Below are positions 1 to 8,607 of a stretch of 64,000 nt of DNA, one piece after another. Where the stretch lies: contig NZ_FUIA01000003.1 of assembly GCF_900163665.1 (NCBI RefSeq), positions 55,508 to 119,507 on the forward strand, in the 5' to 3' direction. Each line of letters begins with the position of its first letter. The first letter of the stretch is position 1. Below the pieces are notes generated by a model. It ran no database searches and was not told the DNA's origin. It worked only from the letters and a program-made list of their open reading frames with translations. A program made the position numbers and the translations under genes. This DNA comes from Frigoribacterium sp. JB110. Lineage in GTDB: Bacteria; Actinomycetota; Actinomycetes; Actinomycetales; Microbacteriaceae.

Positions 1-291
1 GAGCGCGAGCTGGCACCACTCGTACATCGTGGGCCCCTGCCTGACCGGACCAGCCATCGTCACCGACTCGTCGGTGAAGAGTGTGACGGCATCGGCGAGG
101 GTGTTCATGCACAGCTCGCGGGTCTGATCGGTGCGCCACACCCGGCCCGCGCCGATCTGCGTGTCGTCGATGATGTGCACGTCGAGCGGTCGAGGGCCGA
201 GCTCGCCGAGGTTCGCGACCATCCGGTCGAGAAGGAGAACGCCTCGGGGGCCGCCCCCGACGATCGCGATGGCGGGTCGGCTGGAGGTCAT
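1..291 (-). CDS. FAD/NAD(P)-binding protein, N-terminal 97 residues only
   Basis: An open frame runs leftwards from an ATG at 291 and leaves the window still open, so only the first 97 residues are seen. Residues 7-21 read AIAIVGGGPRGVLLL, a dinucleotide-binding loop after a hydrophobic strand. A second strand (VHIIDD, about 37-42) is followed by GAGRVWR. This is the layout of the FAD_NAD_binding_9 family (PF13454). The substrate is unknown. The gene is divergent from the ABC importer operon that starts at 447, with 155 bp between them. Together with the CMD/alkylhydroperoxidase genes at 5.2-6.5 kb this suggests a redox function linked to the imported compound, which is inference. The 3' part lies outside the window. 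Confidence 0.75.
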   Translation of the reverse strand, partial: MTSSRPAIAIVGGGPRGVLLLDRMVANLGELGPRPLDVHIIDDTQIGAGRVWRTDQTRELCMNTLADAVTLFTDESVTMAGPVRQGPTMYEWCQLAL

Positions 292-400
292 CGCTCCATT
301 CTCCCGCGGCCCTGGCGCGTCGGTGCGCACCGCGCGGATCGTGTCGTCGTGTTTCGTCACGCCGCGACATCGAGCCAGCGCATGGGGGAAGATAGTACCT

Positions 401-419
401 ACGTCTTTAGCTACGACGT
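401..419. promoter_or_regulatory. Possible operator: ACGTC/GACGT inverted repeat
   Basis: A 5-bp inverted repeat with a 9-bp spacer lies about 30 bp before the start of the binding-protein gene, in the only AT-richer part of the divergent intergenic region. It could be an operator. The repeat is short and may be chance. Confidence 0.25.
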
Positions 420-446
420 GGCATCCGATCCCGAAGAAGGACCATC

Positions 447-1601
447 ATGACGAAGCGTTTCCGCGCGGCCGCCGCAGCCGTAATCGCCGCCTCTGCCCTC
501 GCCGCGACGGCCTGTGCTGCCGGCGACGGCTCGTCCGGCGGTTCCTCCGACGACCCGATCGTGCTCGGTGCCTCGGGCCCGCTCACGGGCAACCAGGCCG
601 AGTACGGCAAGAACTGGCAGGAGGGCTTCCAGATCGCCCTCGACGAGATCAACGGCGACGGCGGCGTGAACGGTCGCGATGTCGAGATCAAGTTCGAGGA
701 CAGCCAGGGCGAGGCCAGCCAGGCCACCACGATCGCGCAGCGCTTCGTCAGCGATGACAGCGTCCTCGCCGTGATGGGCGACTTCTCGTCGGCGACGTCG
801 ATGGTTGCGAGCCCGCTGTATCAGCGCGGCGGCCTGACCCAGCTCGGCATCACCAACTCGCACCCCGACTTCACCACGACCGGTGACTACATCTTCGCCA
901 CCTCGATCACACAGGAGGTCGAGGGCCGCGAGGTCGCCACCAAGACAGGCACCCTCGGCGAGAACATCGCGGTGTTCTACCTGAACACCGACTGGGGCAC
1001 GACGGCATTCGACGTGATCGAGGACCAGATCGCTGAGGACGGCAACAACCTCGTGTACTCGACGGGCGTCGAGGAGGAGTCGACGGACTTCCGTCCCCAG
1101 CTCATCGAGGCGCGCGACGCGGGCGCGGACGTGGTGCTCTACTACACGTACTACTCGTCGACGGCACTGCTGGCCAAGCAGGCAGACCAGGTGGGGCTCG
1201 ACGTTCCGGAGGTCGCGGTGAGCTCCAACTACTCGCCGGAGCTGCTCGACCTCGGCGGGGAGGCCGTCGAGGACGTCTACCTCAACACGGTCTTCTTCCC
1301 CGGCGCCGATGACCCGGCCGTGACCGATTTCGTGACCAGGTTCAACGACGAGTTCGGCTACGACCCCAACTCGTTCGCCGCCTACGCCTACGACGGCGTG
1401 AAGCAGCTCGCCTGGGCCGCAGAGAATGCGGAGACACCGGATCGCGACGGCCTCCGCAACGCCCTCGCCGACGGAAGCGACATCCCCTCGGTCATCTTCG
1501 GCCCGACCACGTTCAACGACGAGCGCCGCATCGACGACCCGACCTTCACCTGGCTCCAGGTGCAGGACGGCGACTTCGTTCAGACCGACGACCTGAACTG
1601 A
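447..1601 (+). CDS. Branched-chain amino acid-type ABC transporter substrate-binding lipoprotein
   Basis: This is a 384-residue extracytoplasmic solute-binding protein of the LivK/Peripla_BP_6 type. It has a basic N-terminus, a hydrophobic signal segment and a lipobox ending at Cys23 (LAATAC), so it should be a membrane-anchored lipoprotein. The mature protein starts with a Gly/Ser-rich linker and then DPIVLGASGPLTGNQAEYG, the usual first strand and ligand loop of the family. The start at 447 is supported by AGAAGGA seven bases upstream. The permease follows after three bases and the ATPases overlap by four, so the five genes form one operon. LivK-type proteins also bind amides, urea and aromatic acids, so the ligand cannot be named. 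The downstream CMD/AhpD-like proteins argue for an unusual substrate rather than plain leucine. Confidence 0.9.
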   Translation: MTKRFRAAAAAVIAASALAATACAAGDGSSGGSSDDPIVLGASGPLTGNQAEYGKNWQEGFQIALDEINGDGGVNGRDVEIKFEDSQGEASQATTIAQRFVSDDSVLAVMGDFSSATSMVASPLYQRGGLTQLGITNSHPDFTTTGDYIFATSITQEVEGREVATKTGTLGENIAVFYLNTDWGTTAFDVIEDQIAEDGNNLVYSTGVEEESTDFRPQLIEARDAGADVVLYYTYYSSTALLAKQADQVGLDVPEVAVSSNYSPELLDLGGEAVEDVYLNTVFFPGADDPAVTDFVTRFNDEFGYDPNSFAAYAYDGVKQLAWAAENAETPDRDGLRNALADGSDIPSVIFGPTTFNDERRIDDPTFTWLQVQDGDFVQTDDLN

Positions 1602-1604
1602 CGC

Positions 1605-3551
1605 ATGCTCGACACACTCGTCGCCGGGCTCATCAACGGCAACGCCTATGCGCTCGTCGCGCTCGGGCTGTCGCTGGTGATCGGCGTTGCGAACGTCGTC
1701 AACTTCGCACAGGGCTCGCTGTTCGCCGTCGGTGCGATGGTGGGCTGGTGGGTCACCACGACCATGGGCATGCCGCTGTGGGCCGCCGCGCTCGCTGCGA
1801 TCGTCGTGACCGGTGCGCTCGGCTGGGTGATCAACCTCGTCGCGGTGCGCCCGTTCGCGGGGCGCGCGCCCATCGCGGCCGTGCTGTCGACGATCGCGGT
1901 GATGATCATCCTGGACAACCTCGTGCAGGTCGTCTTCGGGCCGCAGGTGCGCCCATTCGAGACCGGACTGCCGGATGTCAGGCTCCAGGTGGGCGGCATC
2001 TCGATCGGACTGATCGATGTGATCATCCTGGCCACAGGGATCATCCTGATGGTGGCGCTCTCACTCGTGCTCCGGTTCACCAAGCTGGGCCGTGCGGTGC
2101 GCGCCACGAGCCAGGATCGCGATGCGGCCGCGCAGATGGGGGTTCCCGTCCGTCGCGTGCAGGCGTTGGCCTTCATCGTCGCCTCAGCCCTCGGTGGTCT
2201 CGCGGGTGTTCTCGTCGCGGCGTACTTCGGCACGATCGCCCCCACGCAGGGCTTCCAGATCGGCATCGCCGGCATCGCCGCGGCGACGCTCGGAGGGCTC
2301 GGCTCGCTGCTCGGTGCCGTGGTGGGCGGCTGGATCCTCGGCGTGCTCGAGGCGATCGGCGTGAGCTTCTGGGGCGACTCCGTGCGTCAGCTGATCACCT
2401 TCGGTGCGCTGCTTCTCGTGCTCTGGATCCGCCCAGAGGGCATCTTCGGCAAGAAGACCGTGAAACGAGAACCGCTCACCGGAACCTTCTTCTCGCAGGG
2501 GCGCGCGATCGTGATGCGATGGTGGCAGATCGCGATCCTCGTCGTGCTCGCCGCGCTGCCGATCATTCCAGGGATCTTCTCCGGCTACACCACTCAGGTG
2601 GGCATCCAGGTGATCGCGTTCTCGATGATCGCGCTGTCGATGACGGTCATCGGCGGAGCGGCCGGCCAGCTCTCCCTCGGGCAGGCCGGTGCCGTCGCGA
2701 TCGGTGCCTACGCGGCCGCGCTGCTGATGAAGAGCGCCGGACTTCCGTTCCTCGTGGTGGTCATCCTCGCCGGTCTCATCTCCGCGGTACTGGTATCACT
2801 GCTCGCAGCGCCGAGCTGGCGCCTGTCCGGCCACTATCCGGCGATCGCCACGCTCGCCACGGGCGCGGGGATCTCGGCGCTCATCCTGTTCGCCGAACCG
2901 CTCACCGGCGGCGGATCCGGGATCTCACTGATCCCGTTCATGGACGTGTTCGGCTACGAGCTCACCTCGACCAGCGAGATCTACGCCATCGGCCTCGTGC
3001 TGCTGCTCGCGCTGGTGCTGATCGTATGGCGCCTCGGAGGCTCGCACATCGGCCGCTACTGGCGGGCGATCCGCGACGACGAGGTCGCCGCGCGATCGGC
3101 GGGCATCGCGGCTCCGCAGTACAAGTCGCTCGCCTTCGGCGTCGGAGGCTTCATCGCCGGCGTCGCCGGCGCGTACTGGGCAGGACAGTACGGCTACCTC
3201 GAGCCGCGCATCTTCGACCCGATGCTGTCGTTCCAGATCGTCACGATCGCCGTGCTCGGCTCGATGCTGCGGCCGTTCGGCGCGATCGTCGGATCGGTGA
3301 TCCTCGTCGGAGGGCTGGAAGTGTTCCGCTTCAGTGCGGAATGGCGCCTGGTGATCTACGGCGTGATCCTGCTCCTGCTCGTCCGGTTCCGTCCCGAGGG
3401 GCTCTGGACGGTTCCGCGCTGGCTCGAGCGTCTCCGCGCGCGCCGATCCGACCCGAACGCCCACGTCGCCGCGACGGCGTCGTCCCATACCGTGGGAACC
3501 CTCAGTGCCTCGGGCGACGCGGAGCCCGCCGAGAAGGGGAGCGAGCGATGA
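1605..3551 (+). CDS. Fused LivH-LivM branched-chain amino acid-type ABC permease
   Basis: A 648-residue membrane protein in which the two permeases of a Liv-type importer are joined. Residues about 1-285 are LivH-like (LINGNAYALVALGLSLVIG near the start, many hydrophobic helices, ending LVLWIRPEGIFG). Residues about 305-620 are LivM-like and contain RAIRDDEVAARSAGI, the cytoplasmic loop that contacts the ATPase. A basic linker (about 287-300) separates the halves, followed by a further set of helices from about 307. Such fusions occur in several actinobacteria and proteobacteria. The C-terminal tail of about 35 residues is hydrophilic. The stop overlaps the next start by four bases (ATGA), implying coupled translation. 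The start three bases after the previous stop has only a weak ribosome binding site. Confidence 0.92.
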   Translation: MLDTLVAGLINGNAYALVALGLSLVIGVANVVNFAQGSLFAVGAMVGWWVTTTMGMPLWAAALAAIVVTGALGWVINLVAVRPFAGRAPIAAVLSTIAVMIILDNLVQVVFGPQVRPFETGLPDVRLQVGGISIGLIDVIILATGIILMVALSLVLRFTKLGRAVRATSQDRDAAAQMGVPVRRVQALAFIVASALGGLAGVLVAAYFGTIAPTQGFQIGIAGIAAATLGGLGSLLGAVVGGWILGVLEAIGVSFWGDSVRQLITFGALLLVLWIRPEGIFGKKTVKREPLTGTFFSQGRAIVMRWWQIAILVVLAALPIIPGIFSGYTTQVGIQVIAFSMIALSMTVIGGAAGQLSLGQAGAVAIGAYAAALLMKSAGLPFLVVVILAGLISAVLVSLLAAPSWRLSGHYPAIATLATGAGISALILFAEPLTGGGSGISLIPFMDVFGYELTSTSEIYAIGLVLLLALVLIVWRLGGSHIGRYWRAIRDDEVAARSAGIAAPQYKSLAFGVGGFIAGVAGAYWAGQYGYLEPRIFDPMLSFQIVTIAVLGSMLRPFGAIVGSVILVGGLEVFRFSAEWRLVIYGVILLLLVRFRPEGLWTVPRWLERLRARRSDPNAHVAATASSHTVGTLSASGDAEPAEKGSER

Positions 3552-4444
3552 CCCGGATCCTCGAGGTGTCAGGTCTGACCCGCCGTTTCGGCGCGCTCAG
3601 AGCCGTGGACGAATCCTCCTTCCACGTCGACGAGGGCGAGGTGGTCAGCATCATCGGCCCGAACGGATCGGGCAAGACGACGACGATCAACCTGCTCAGC
3701 GGCGAGCTGAAGCCCGACGGCGGTGCCATCCGATTCCGCGGCCGCGACCTCGCTGGTCTGAGCGCCGACCGGATCGCGGGCGAGGGGCTGCGCCGCACCT
3801 TCCAGAACGGCCGTGTGTTCGCCAACGCCACAGTCGAGGAGAATGTGCTGATCGGTCAGGCGCCGCTCGCACGCGCGACGGCACCGCTGAAACCGCTGCG
3901 CCGGATGCCGATCATCCGGTGGGCGGCGCTCGTCGTCGAGACCGTGCTGGCGATCGTGGGCACGCCGGCGCAGCGCAGGGAGGAGCGCGAGCGGCAGCAG
4001 CGCGCCGAGACGCAGCTCGAACGCTTCGGCCAGCGTCTGCTGCCGCGGCGCGATCACCCGGCGTGGACGCTGTCGTATGCGAACCGCAGGCGCACCGAGA
4101 TCGCGCGGGCGCTCGCCTCCGATCCGGAGCTGCTGCTCCTCGACGAGCCGACGGCCGGCATGAACACGGCGGAGACCCAGGAGGTCATGCACCAGCTGCT
4201 CGATCTCAAGGCGCAGGGGCAGACGATCCTGCTCGTCGAGCACAAGCTCGATCTGGTGATGTCCGTATCGGATCGGATCATCGTGATGGACGGCGGCCAG
4301 GTGATCGCCGAGGGCACGCCTGTCGAGATCCAGAACGATGAGCGTGTGATCGAGGCGTACCTGGGCAAGCGGCGCGGCACCATCGCCGCACGCACGCACG
4401 ACGTCGCCTCGGCCGTGCTCGATGACGAAGGCGAGGCACGATGA
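3548..4444 (+). CDS. LivG-type ABC transporter ATP-binding protein
   Basis: A 298-residue ATPase. Walker A is GPNGSGKTTT (about residues 38-47), the signature region reads LSYANRRRTEIARAL, which is the LivG variant of LSGGQ, and Walker B is LLLLDEP followed by TAGMN. The family is usually about 255 residues. The extra length is an insertion at about 102-150 between the Q-loop and signature, rich in Arg, that has a hydrophobic stretch (RWAALVVETVLAIVG). The ATG at 3548 overlaps the permease stop by four bases, and the stop overlaps the next ATG by four. It powers import through the fused permease together with the LivF-type partner. Confidence 0.93.
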   Translation: MTRILEVSGLTRRFGALRAVDESSFHVDEGEVVSIIGPNGSGKTTTINLLSGELKPDGGAIRFRGRDLAGLSADRIAGEGLRRTFQNGRVFANATVEENVLIGQAPLARATAPLKPLRRMPIIRWAALVVETVLAIVGTPAQRREERERQQRAETQLERFGQRLLPRRDHPAWTLSYANRRRTEIARALASDPELLLLDEPTAGMNTAETQEVMHQLLDLKAQGQTILLVEHKLDLVMSVSDRIIVMDGGQVIAEGTPVEIQNDERVIEAYLGKRRGTIAARTHDVASAVLDDEGEAR

Positions 4445-5211
4445 ACACGCTTCTGGACGTTCAGAACGTCGATGTCTACTACGGCGAGTTCCACGCCCTG
4501 CAGAACGTCAGCTACACGATCGGCGAGGGAGAGATCGTCTCTCTCCTCGGAGGCAATGCGTCAGGCAAGTCCACGACGATGAAGACGATCCTCCGCCTCG
4601 TCGACGTTCGCTCAGGCGACATCCGGTTCGACGGTCGCAGCATCACGAAGTCCTCGACGGCCGAAGTCGTGCGCACAGGCATCGCCAGCGTGCCAGAGGC
4701 GCGGCGGGTGTTTCCCGAGATGTCGATCGAGGAGAACCTGCTCGTGGGCGCCTACACCAGGCGCGGCGGTGCGGACCTGAAGGCCGACCTGGAGACGCAG
4801 TACGAGATGTTCCCCAAGCTCGCGCAGCGGCGGCGCCAGATGGCGGGCACCATGTCAGGCGGCGAACAGCAGATGCTCGCGTTCGCGAGGGCGCTGATGT
4901 CGAAGCCGCGGCTGATCTGCATGGACGAGCCGACCATGGGCCTGGCGCCCATCGTGGTCGACCAGGTGCTCGAGTCGATCCAGCGCATCAACCGGGAGCT
5001 CGGCGTCGCCGTCTTCATGGTCGAGCAGGCGGCCGAGCTGGCGCTGTCGATCGCGCACCGCGGCTACGTTCTGGTCAACGGCGTCGTCAGGCTGGAGGGA
5101 TCGGCGCGCGAGCTGCTCGCCGATCCGGAGATCCGGGAGGCCTATCTCGGTCAGAGTGCTGAGGAACAGGATCCGGATGATTCACGACCGCAGAGAAAGG
5201 ACGATCGATGA
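4441..5211 (+). CDS. LivF-type ABC transporter ATP-binding protein
   Basis: A 256-residue second ATPase of the importer. Walker A is GGNASGKSTT (the usual second Gly is Ala-Ser here, as in many LivF proteins), the Q-loop region has VPEARRVFPEMSIEENL, which is diagnostic for LivF, the signature is MSGGEQQMLAFARAL, and Walker B is RLICMDEPTMGLAP. It heterodimerises with the LivG-type protein in known Liv systems. The gene overlaps both neighbours by four bases, so the ABC genes and the following CMD-domain gene are translated as a coupled series. Confidence 0.93.
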   Translation: MNTLLDVQNVDVYYGEFHALQNVSYTIGEGEIVSLLGGNASGKSTTMKTILRLVDVRSGDIRFDGRSITKSSTAEVVRTGIASVPEARRVFPEMSIEENLLVGAYTRRGGADLKADLETQYEMFPKLAQRRRQMAGTMSGGEQQMLAFARALMSKPRLICMDEPTMGLAPIVVDQVLESIQRINRELGVAVFMVEQAAELALSIAHRGYVLVNGVVRLEGSARELLADPEIREAYLGQSAEEQDPDDSRPQRKDDR

Positions 5212-5855
5212 CTGACGTGGTCGATTCCATCGTCGGCGTGCGCCCAGGGGACGCACTCGACGCGCTCCGTGCGCGCAGGCCGGAAGCCAGGCGCAACGCC
5301 CAAGCGGCGTACGAGGCGCTGTTCGTCGGCGTCGACGAGACGCATGCGAGCCTCGCCGAGCGGCGCGCCGTCGGCCTGTTCGTCGCGCTGCTGCATCGTC
5401 AGTCGGCGGTGGCGGAGCACTACGGCGATCTGCTCTCCGAACAGGACGAGGAGCTCGCAGAAGCAGTGGCGGGCGCGTCGGACGACGGTGAGGCGGAGGG
5501 GCCGTACGGCGGGTTCGACGGACCGCTGGCCGACGAGTCGGTCGAGGGCCCCACCTATCGCGTCGCCGACCGCGCGGCGATGGGGGAGAGGCTCAGCGCA
5601 GCGCTCGAGCACGCGCACCTGCTGACGTTCCACCCGCGCGACGCGAAGCGAGAGCACCTGCAGGCGCTCCTCGACGCCGGATGGACGACGACGGGCGCCG
5701 TCACGCTGTCGCAGCTGATCGCCTTCCTCGCCTTCCAGATCCGGCTCGTGCACGGTCTGGCCGTGCTCGGCCGCCGCGGCGTGAGCGTGTCCGACATCGA
5801 TGCAGACCGGCTGGCTGCGGCGACTGCCGCGGCTCAGGAAGGGGAGGAAGCATGA
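5208..5855 (+). CDS. CMD domain protein, Avi_7170-like
   Basis: A 215-residue, largely helical and acidic protein. Its C-terminal half (TLSQLIAFLAFQIRLVHGL, about 165-183) resembles the carboxymuconolactone-decarboxylase/AhpD fold without the CxxC redox pair; no cysteine is present. The layout and its immediate partner (an alkylhydroperoxidase-domain protein overlapping by four bases) match the pair known as the Avi_7170 and Avi_7169 families, which occur together near luciferase-like FMN monooxygenases and ABC importers. The function is unproven. The coupling here to a Liv-type importer suggests that it acts on the imported compound or on peroxide made during its oxidation. Confidence 0.7.
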   Translation: MTDVVDSIVGVRPGDALDALRARRPEARRNAQAAYEALFVGVDETHASLAERRAVGLFVALLHRQSAVAEHYGDLLSEQDEELAEAVAGASDDGEAEGPYGGFDGPLADESVEGPTYRVADRAAMGERLSAALEHAHLLTFHPRDAKREHLQALLDAGWTTTGAVTLSQLIAFLAFQIRLVHGLAVLGRRGVSVSDIDADRLAAATAAAQEGEEA

Positions 5856-6457
5856 GCGAGCAGCTGGCGCCGCAGCGCGACGTGAACGTGCCAGAGGAGT
5901 TCACGCAGGAGATCCTCGGCTGGGTGTCGTGGCTCGAGCCCGTGGCGGAAGCCGACCTCACCGAAGAGCAGTATGAGGCGATGATCCAGCGCGGTCGCGC
6001 CAAACAGGAGTACTTCCGCCTGCTCGCTCACGATCCCGCAGTGCTGCTACACCGCACGCGGGCGGACTTCGACATCTTCTTCAACAAGGCCGCGGGGCTC
6101 CCGCGCGCCGATCGCGAGATCGCGGCGGCGGCGGCGTCGCGCCTGAACGGATGCGTCTACTGCGCCTCCGTGCACGCCAGGTTCGCCTCGCACCACGCGA
6201 AGCGCACCGACGACGTGCAGCGGCTGCTGGACGATGGCGTATCTGCCCGCACGGATGCCCGCTGGGATGCGATCGTCGATGCGACCGTCGCGCTCACCGA
6301 GACGCCGAGCGCGTTCGACGAGTCGACCCTCGACGCTCTCGCGGACGCGGGGCTGGGCGACGACGAGGTGTACGACGTCATCCTTGCCGGCGGGTTCTTC
6401 AACTGGGCGAACCGCCTGATGCTGACGCTCGGGGAGCCGGAGCTCCCGCAGAAGTGA
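5852..6457 (+). CDS. Alkylhydroperoxidase (AhpD/CMD) domain protein, Avi_7169-like
   Basis: A 201-residue protein with the AhpD-type active-site helix: AASRLNGCVYCASVHARFA (about 92-110) holds a CxxC pair and the following His. In AhpD-family proteins these residues form a peroxide-reducing dithiol centre. The N-terminal 60 residues contain two amphipathic helices. The ATG at 5852 overlaps the preceding stop by four bases and follows GGAAGGGGAGGAAG, a strong ribosome binding site. It is the last gene of the importer operon, closed by a 44-bp palindrome. Known members sit beside luciferase-like monooxygenases; none is visible here, but the region left of base 1 is unseen. Confidence 0.78.
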   Translation: MSEQLAPQRDVNVPEEFTQEILGWVSWLEPVAEADLTEEQYEAMIQRGRAKQEYFRLLAHDPAVLLHRTRADFDIFFNKAAGLPRADREIAAAAASRLNGCVYCASVHARFASHHAKRTDDVQRLLDDGVSARTDARWDAIVDATVALTETPSAFDESTLDALADAGLGDDEVYDVILAGGFFNWANRLMLTLGEPELPQK

Positions 6458-6499
6458 CACTCGGCGCCGGGCCCGTATACGGGCCCGGCGCCGAGTGTC
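6456..6499. terminator. 44-bp perfect palindrome ending the importer operon
   Basis: A perfect inverted repeat centred on GTATAC at 6475-6480 begins inside the stop codon of the alkylhydroperoxidase gene. Each arm has 22 bases and is very GC-rich. No T-run follows, as is common for intrinsic terminators in high-GC actinobacteria. It separates the importer operon from the uvrB promoter twelve bases further on. Confidence 0.75.
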
Positions 6500-6511
6500 G
6501 GTGGTGGGGCA

Positions 6512-6517
6512 TAGCCT
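6512..6517 (+). promoter_or_regulatory. -10 box of uvrB, leaderless type
   Basis: TAGCCT lies six bases before the uvrB ATG, so transcription should start at or next to the first base of the coding sequence. Confidence 0.55.
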
Positions 6518-6523
6518 GGAAGC

Positions 6524-8593
6524 ATGCAGACGACGCGGAGCGTGCGCCCCTTCGAAGTGGTCAGTGAGTATGAGCCGAGCGGTGATCAGCCCAAGGCGAT
6601 TGCGGAGCTGGCCGCCCGCATCAACGCGGGCGAGACGGATGTCGTGCTGCTGGGCGCGACCGGAACAGGCAAGTCTGCGACGACGGCCTGGCTGATCGAG
6701 CAGGTGCAGCGTCCGACGCTGGTGCTCTCGCACAACAAGACGCTTGCGGCTCAGCTGGCGAATGAGTTCCGCGACCTGATGCCGAACAACGCGGTCGAGT
6801 ACTTCGTGTCGTACTACGACTACTACCAGCCTGAGGCCTACGTTCCGCAGACCGATACCTTCATCGAGAAGGACAGCTCGGTCAACGCAGAGGTCGAGCG
6901 ACTGCGACACTCGACCACGAACTCGCTGCTCAGCAGACGCGACACGGTCGTGGTGAGCACTGTGTCGTGCATCTACGGCCTGGGTTCGCCCGAGGAGTAT
7001 CTGCGTGCACTCGTTGCGCTGCAGGTCGGCGAGCGCTACGACCGTGATGCGATCATCCGGCACTTCATCGCCATGCAGTACAACCGCAACGATGTCGACT
7101 TCTCCCGCGGAAACTTCCGTGTGCGCGGCGACACGATCGAGATCATTCCCGTGTACGAGGAGCATGCGATCCGGATCGAACTGTTCGGCGACGAGATCGA
7201 GGCGCTCTACCGGCTGCACCCTCTGACGGGCGACGTGATCGACCGGCTCGATGCGGTCGCGATCTTCCCCGCAACGCACTACGCAGCGGGCACAGACACC
7301 ATCCAGCGCGCGATCAAGACGATCGAAGACGAGCTGCGCGAGCGGCTCGCAGAGTTGAACGCGCAGAACAAGCTGCTCGAGGCGCAGCGTCTGCAGATGC
7401 GCACGCAGTTCGATCTCGAGATGCTCCAGCAGATCGGGTTCTGCTCCGGCATCGAGAACTACTCCAGGCACCTCGATCAGCGCGAAGCGGGGGAACCGCC
7501 GCACACTTTGCTTGACTTCTTCCCCGACGACTTCCTGCTCGTCATCGACGAGTCGCACGTGACAGTGCCTCAGATCGGCGCCATGTACGAAGGCGACGCT
7601 TCGCGCAAGCGCACACTCGTCGAGCACGGCTTCCGGCTGCCGAGCGCGCTCGACAACCGGCCGCTGCGGTGGGACGAATTCAAGGAGCGCATCGGACAGG
7701 CCGTGTACCTCTCGGCGACGCCCGGAAAGTACGAGATGGGCATTGCAGACGGTGTGGTCGAACAGATCATCCGCCCCACCGGGCTGGTCGATCCGGAGAT
7801 CGTGGTGAAGCCGTCGAAGGGGCAGATCGACGACCTGCTCGAAGAGATCAGGGTGCGCTCGGAGCGAGACGAGCGCGTGCTCGTGACGACGCTGACGAAG
7901 AAGATGGCGGAGGAGCTGACCGACTTCCTCGAGGAGCACGGCGTGCGGGTGCGCTACCTGCATTCCGACGTCGACACGCTGCGCCGCGTCGAGCTGCTGA
8001 CGGAGCTCCGCCAAGGAGTCTTCGATGTGCTCGTCGGCATCAACCTGCTGCGTGAGGGGCTCGACCTTCCCGAGGTGTCGCTCGTGGCGATCCTCGACGC
8101 CGACAAGGAGGGGTTCCTGCGCTCGAGCACATCGCTGATCCAGACGATCGGGCGCGCGGCGCGCAACGTCTCCGGCCAAGTGCACATGTACGCCGACGTG
8201 ATGACCGATTCGCTCACCAAGGCGATCGAGGAGACGGACAGGCGTCGCGAGATCCAGGTGGCGTACAACCTCGAGAACGGCATCGACCCGCAGCCGCTGC
8301 GGAAGAAGATCGCCGACATCACCGATCAGCTCACACGTGAGGAGGCAGACACGGCTGAGCTGCTGTCCAAGCGCGGCGGTGCGAGCGGCAAGGGCAAAGC
8401 GCCGACGCCTACTAGGCGCGAAGGCATCGCGGCGGAGGGCGCCGAGCAGGTCGAGCAGATGATCGCCGACCTGACGCAGCAGATGCTCACGGCCGCCGGC
8501 GAGCTGAAATTCGAACTCGCCGGCCGCCTGCGCGATGAGGTGCAGGACCTGAAGAAGGAGCTGCGCGCCATGGAGCGCGCCGGTCACGCCTGA
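6524..8593 (+). CDS. uvrB: UvrB, excinuclease ABC subunit B
   Basis: A 689-residue cytoplasmic helicase-like subunit of nucleotide excision repair. It verifies DNA damage handed over by UvrA and recruits UvrC. Walker A is GATGTGKSA (44-52), the beta-hairpin region has [20 protein letters not shown], motif II is LVIDESHVT, and the C-terminal helicase motif VI region reads [12 protein letters not shown]. The C-terminal UVR segment (about 640-680, [21 protein letters not shown]) is the UvrC-binding coiled coil. Length matches the family. It appears to be a single-gene unit between a terminator and the convergent serB. Many actinobacterial uvrB genes are SOS-controlled, but I see no clear LexA box in the short upstream region. 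Confidence 0.98.
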   Translation: MQTTRSVRPFEVVSEYEPSGDQPKAIAELAARINAGETDVVLLGATGTGKSATTAWLIEQVQRPTLVLSHNKTLAAQLANEFRDLMPNNAVEYFVSYYDYYQPEAYVPQTDTFIEKDSSVNAEVERLRHSTTNSLLSRRDTVVVSTVSCIYGLGSPEEYLRALVALQVGERYDRDAIIRHFIAMQYNRNDVDFSRGNFRVRGDTIEIIPVYEEHAIRIELFGDEIEALYRLHPLTGDVIDRLDAVAIFPATHYAAGTDTIQRAIKTIEDELRERLAELNAQNKLLEAQRLQMRTQFDLEMLQQIGFCSGIENYSRHLDQREAGEPPHTLLDFFPDDFLLVIDESHVTVPQIGAMYEGDASRKRTLVEHGFRLPSALDNRPLRWDEFKERIGQAVYLSATPGKYEMGIADGVVEQIIRPTGLVDPEIVVKPSKGQIDDLLEEIRVRSERDERVLVTTLTKKMAEELTDFLEEHGVRVRYLHSDVDTLRRVELLTELRQGVFDVLVGINLLREGLDLPEVSLVAILDADKEGFLRSSTSLIQTIGRAARNVSGQVHMYADVMTDSLTKAIEETDRRREIQVAYNLENGIDPQPLRKKIADITDQLTREEADTAELLSKRGGASGKGKAPTPTRREGIAAEGAEQVEQMIADLTQQMLTAAGELKFELAGRLRDEVQDLKKELRAMERAGHA

Positions 8594-8607
8594 CTCGCTG
8601 ACAGACG

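Noticed and set aside
1748..3547. Very long open frame in frame +2 before the LivG-type gene
   Set aside because: It runs antisense to sense in a different frame over the permease, is Arg/Asp/Ala-rich and has no domain. Only the part from ATG 3548 is the ATPase.
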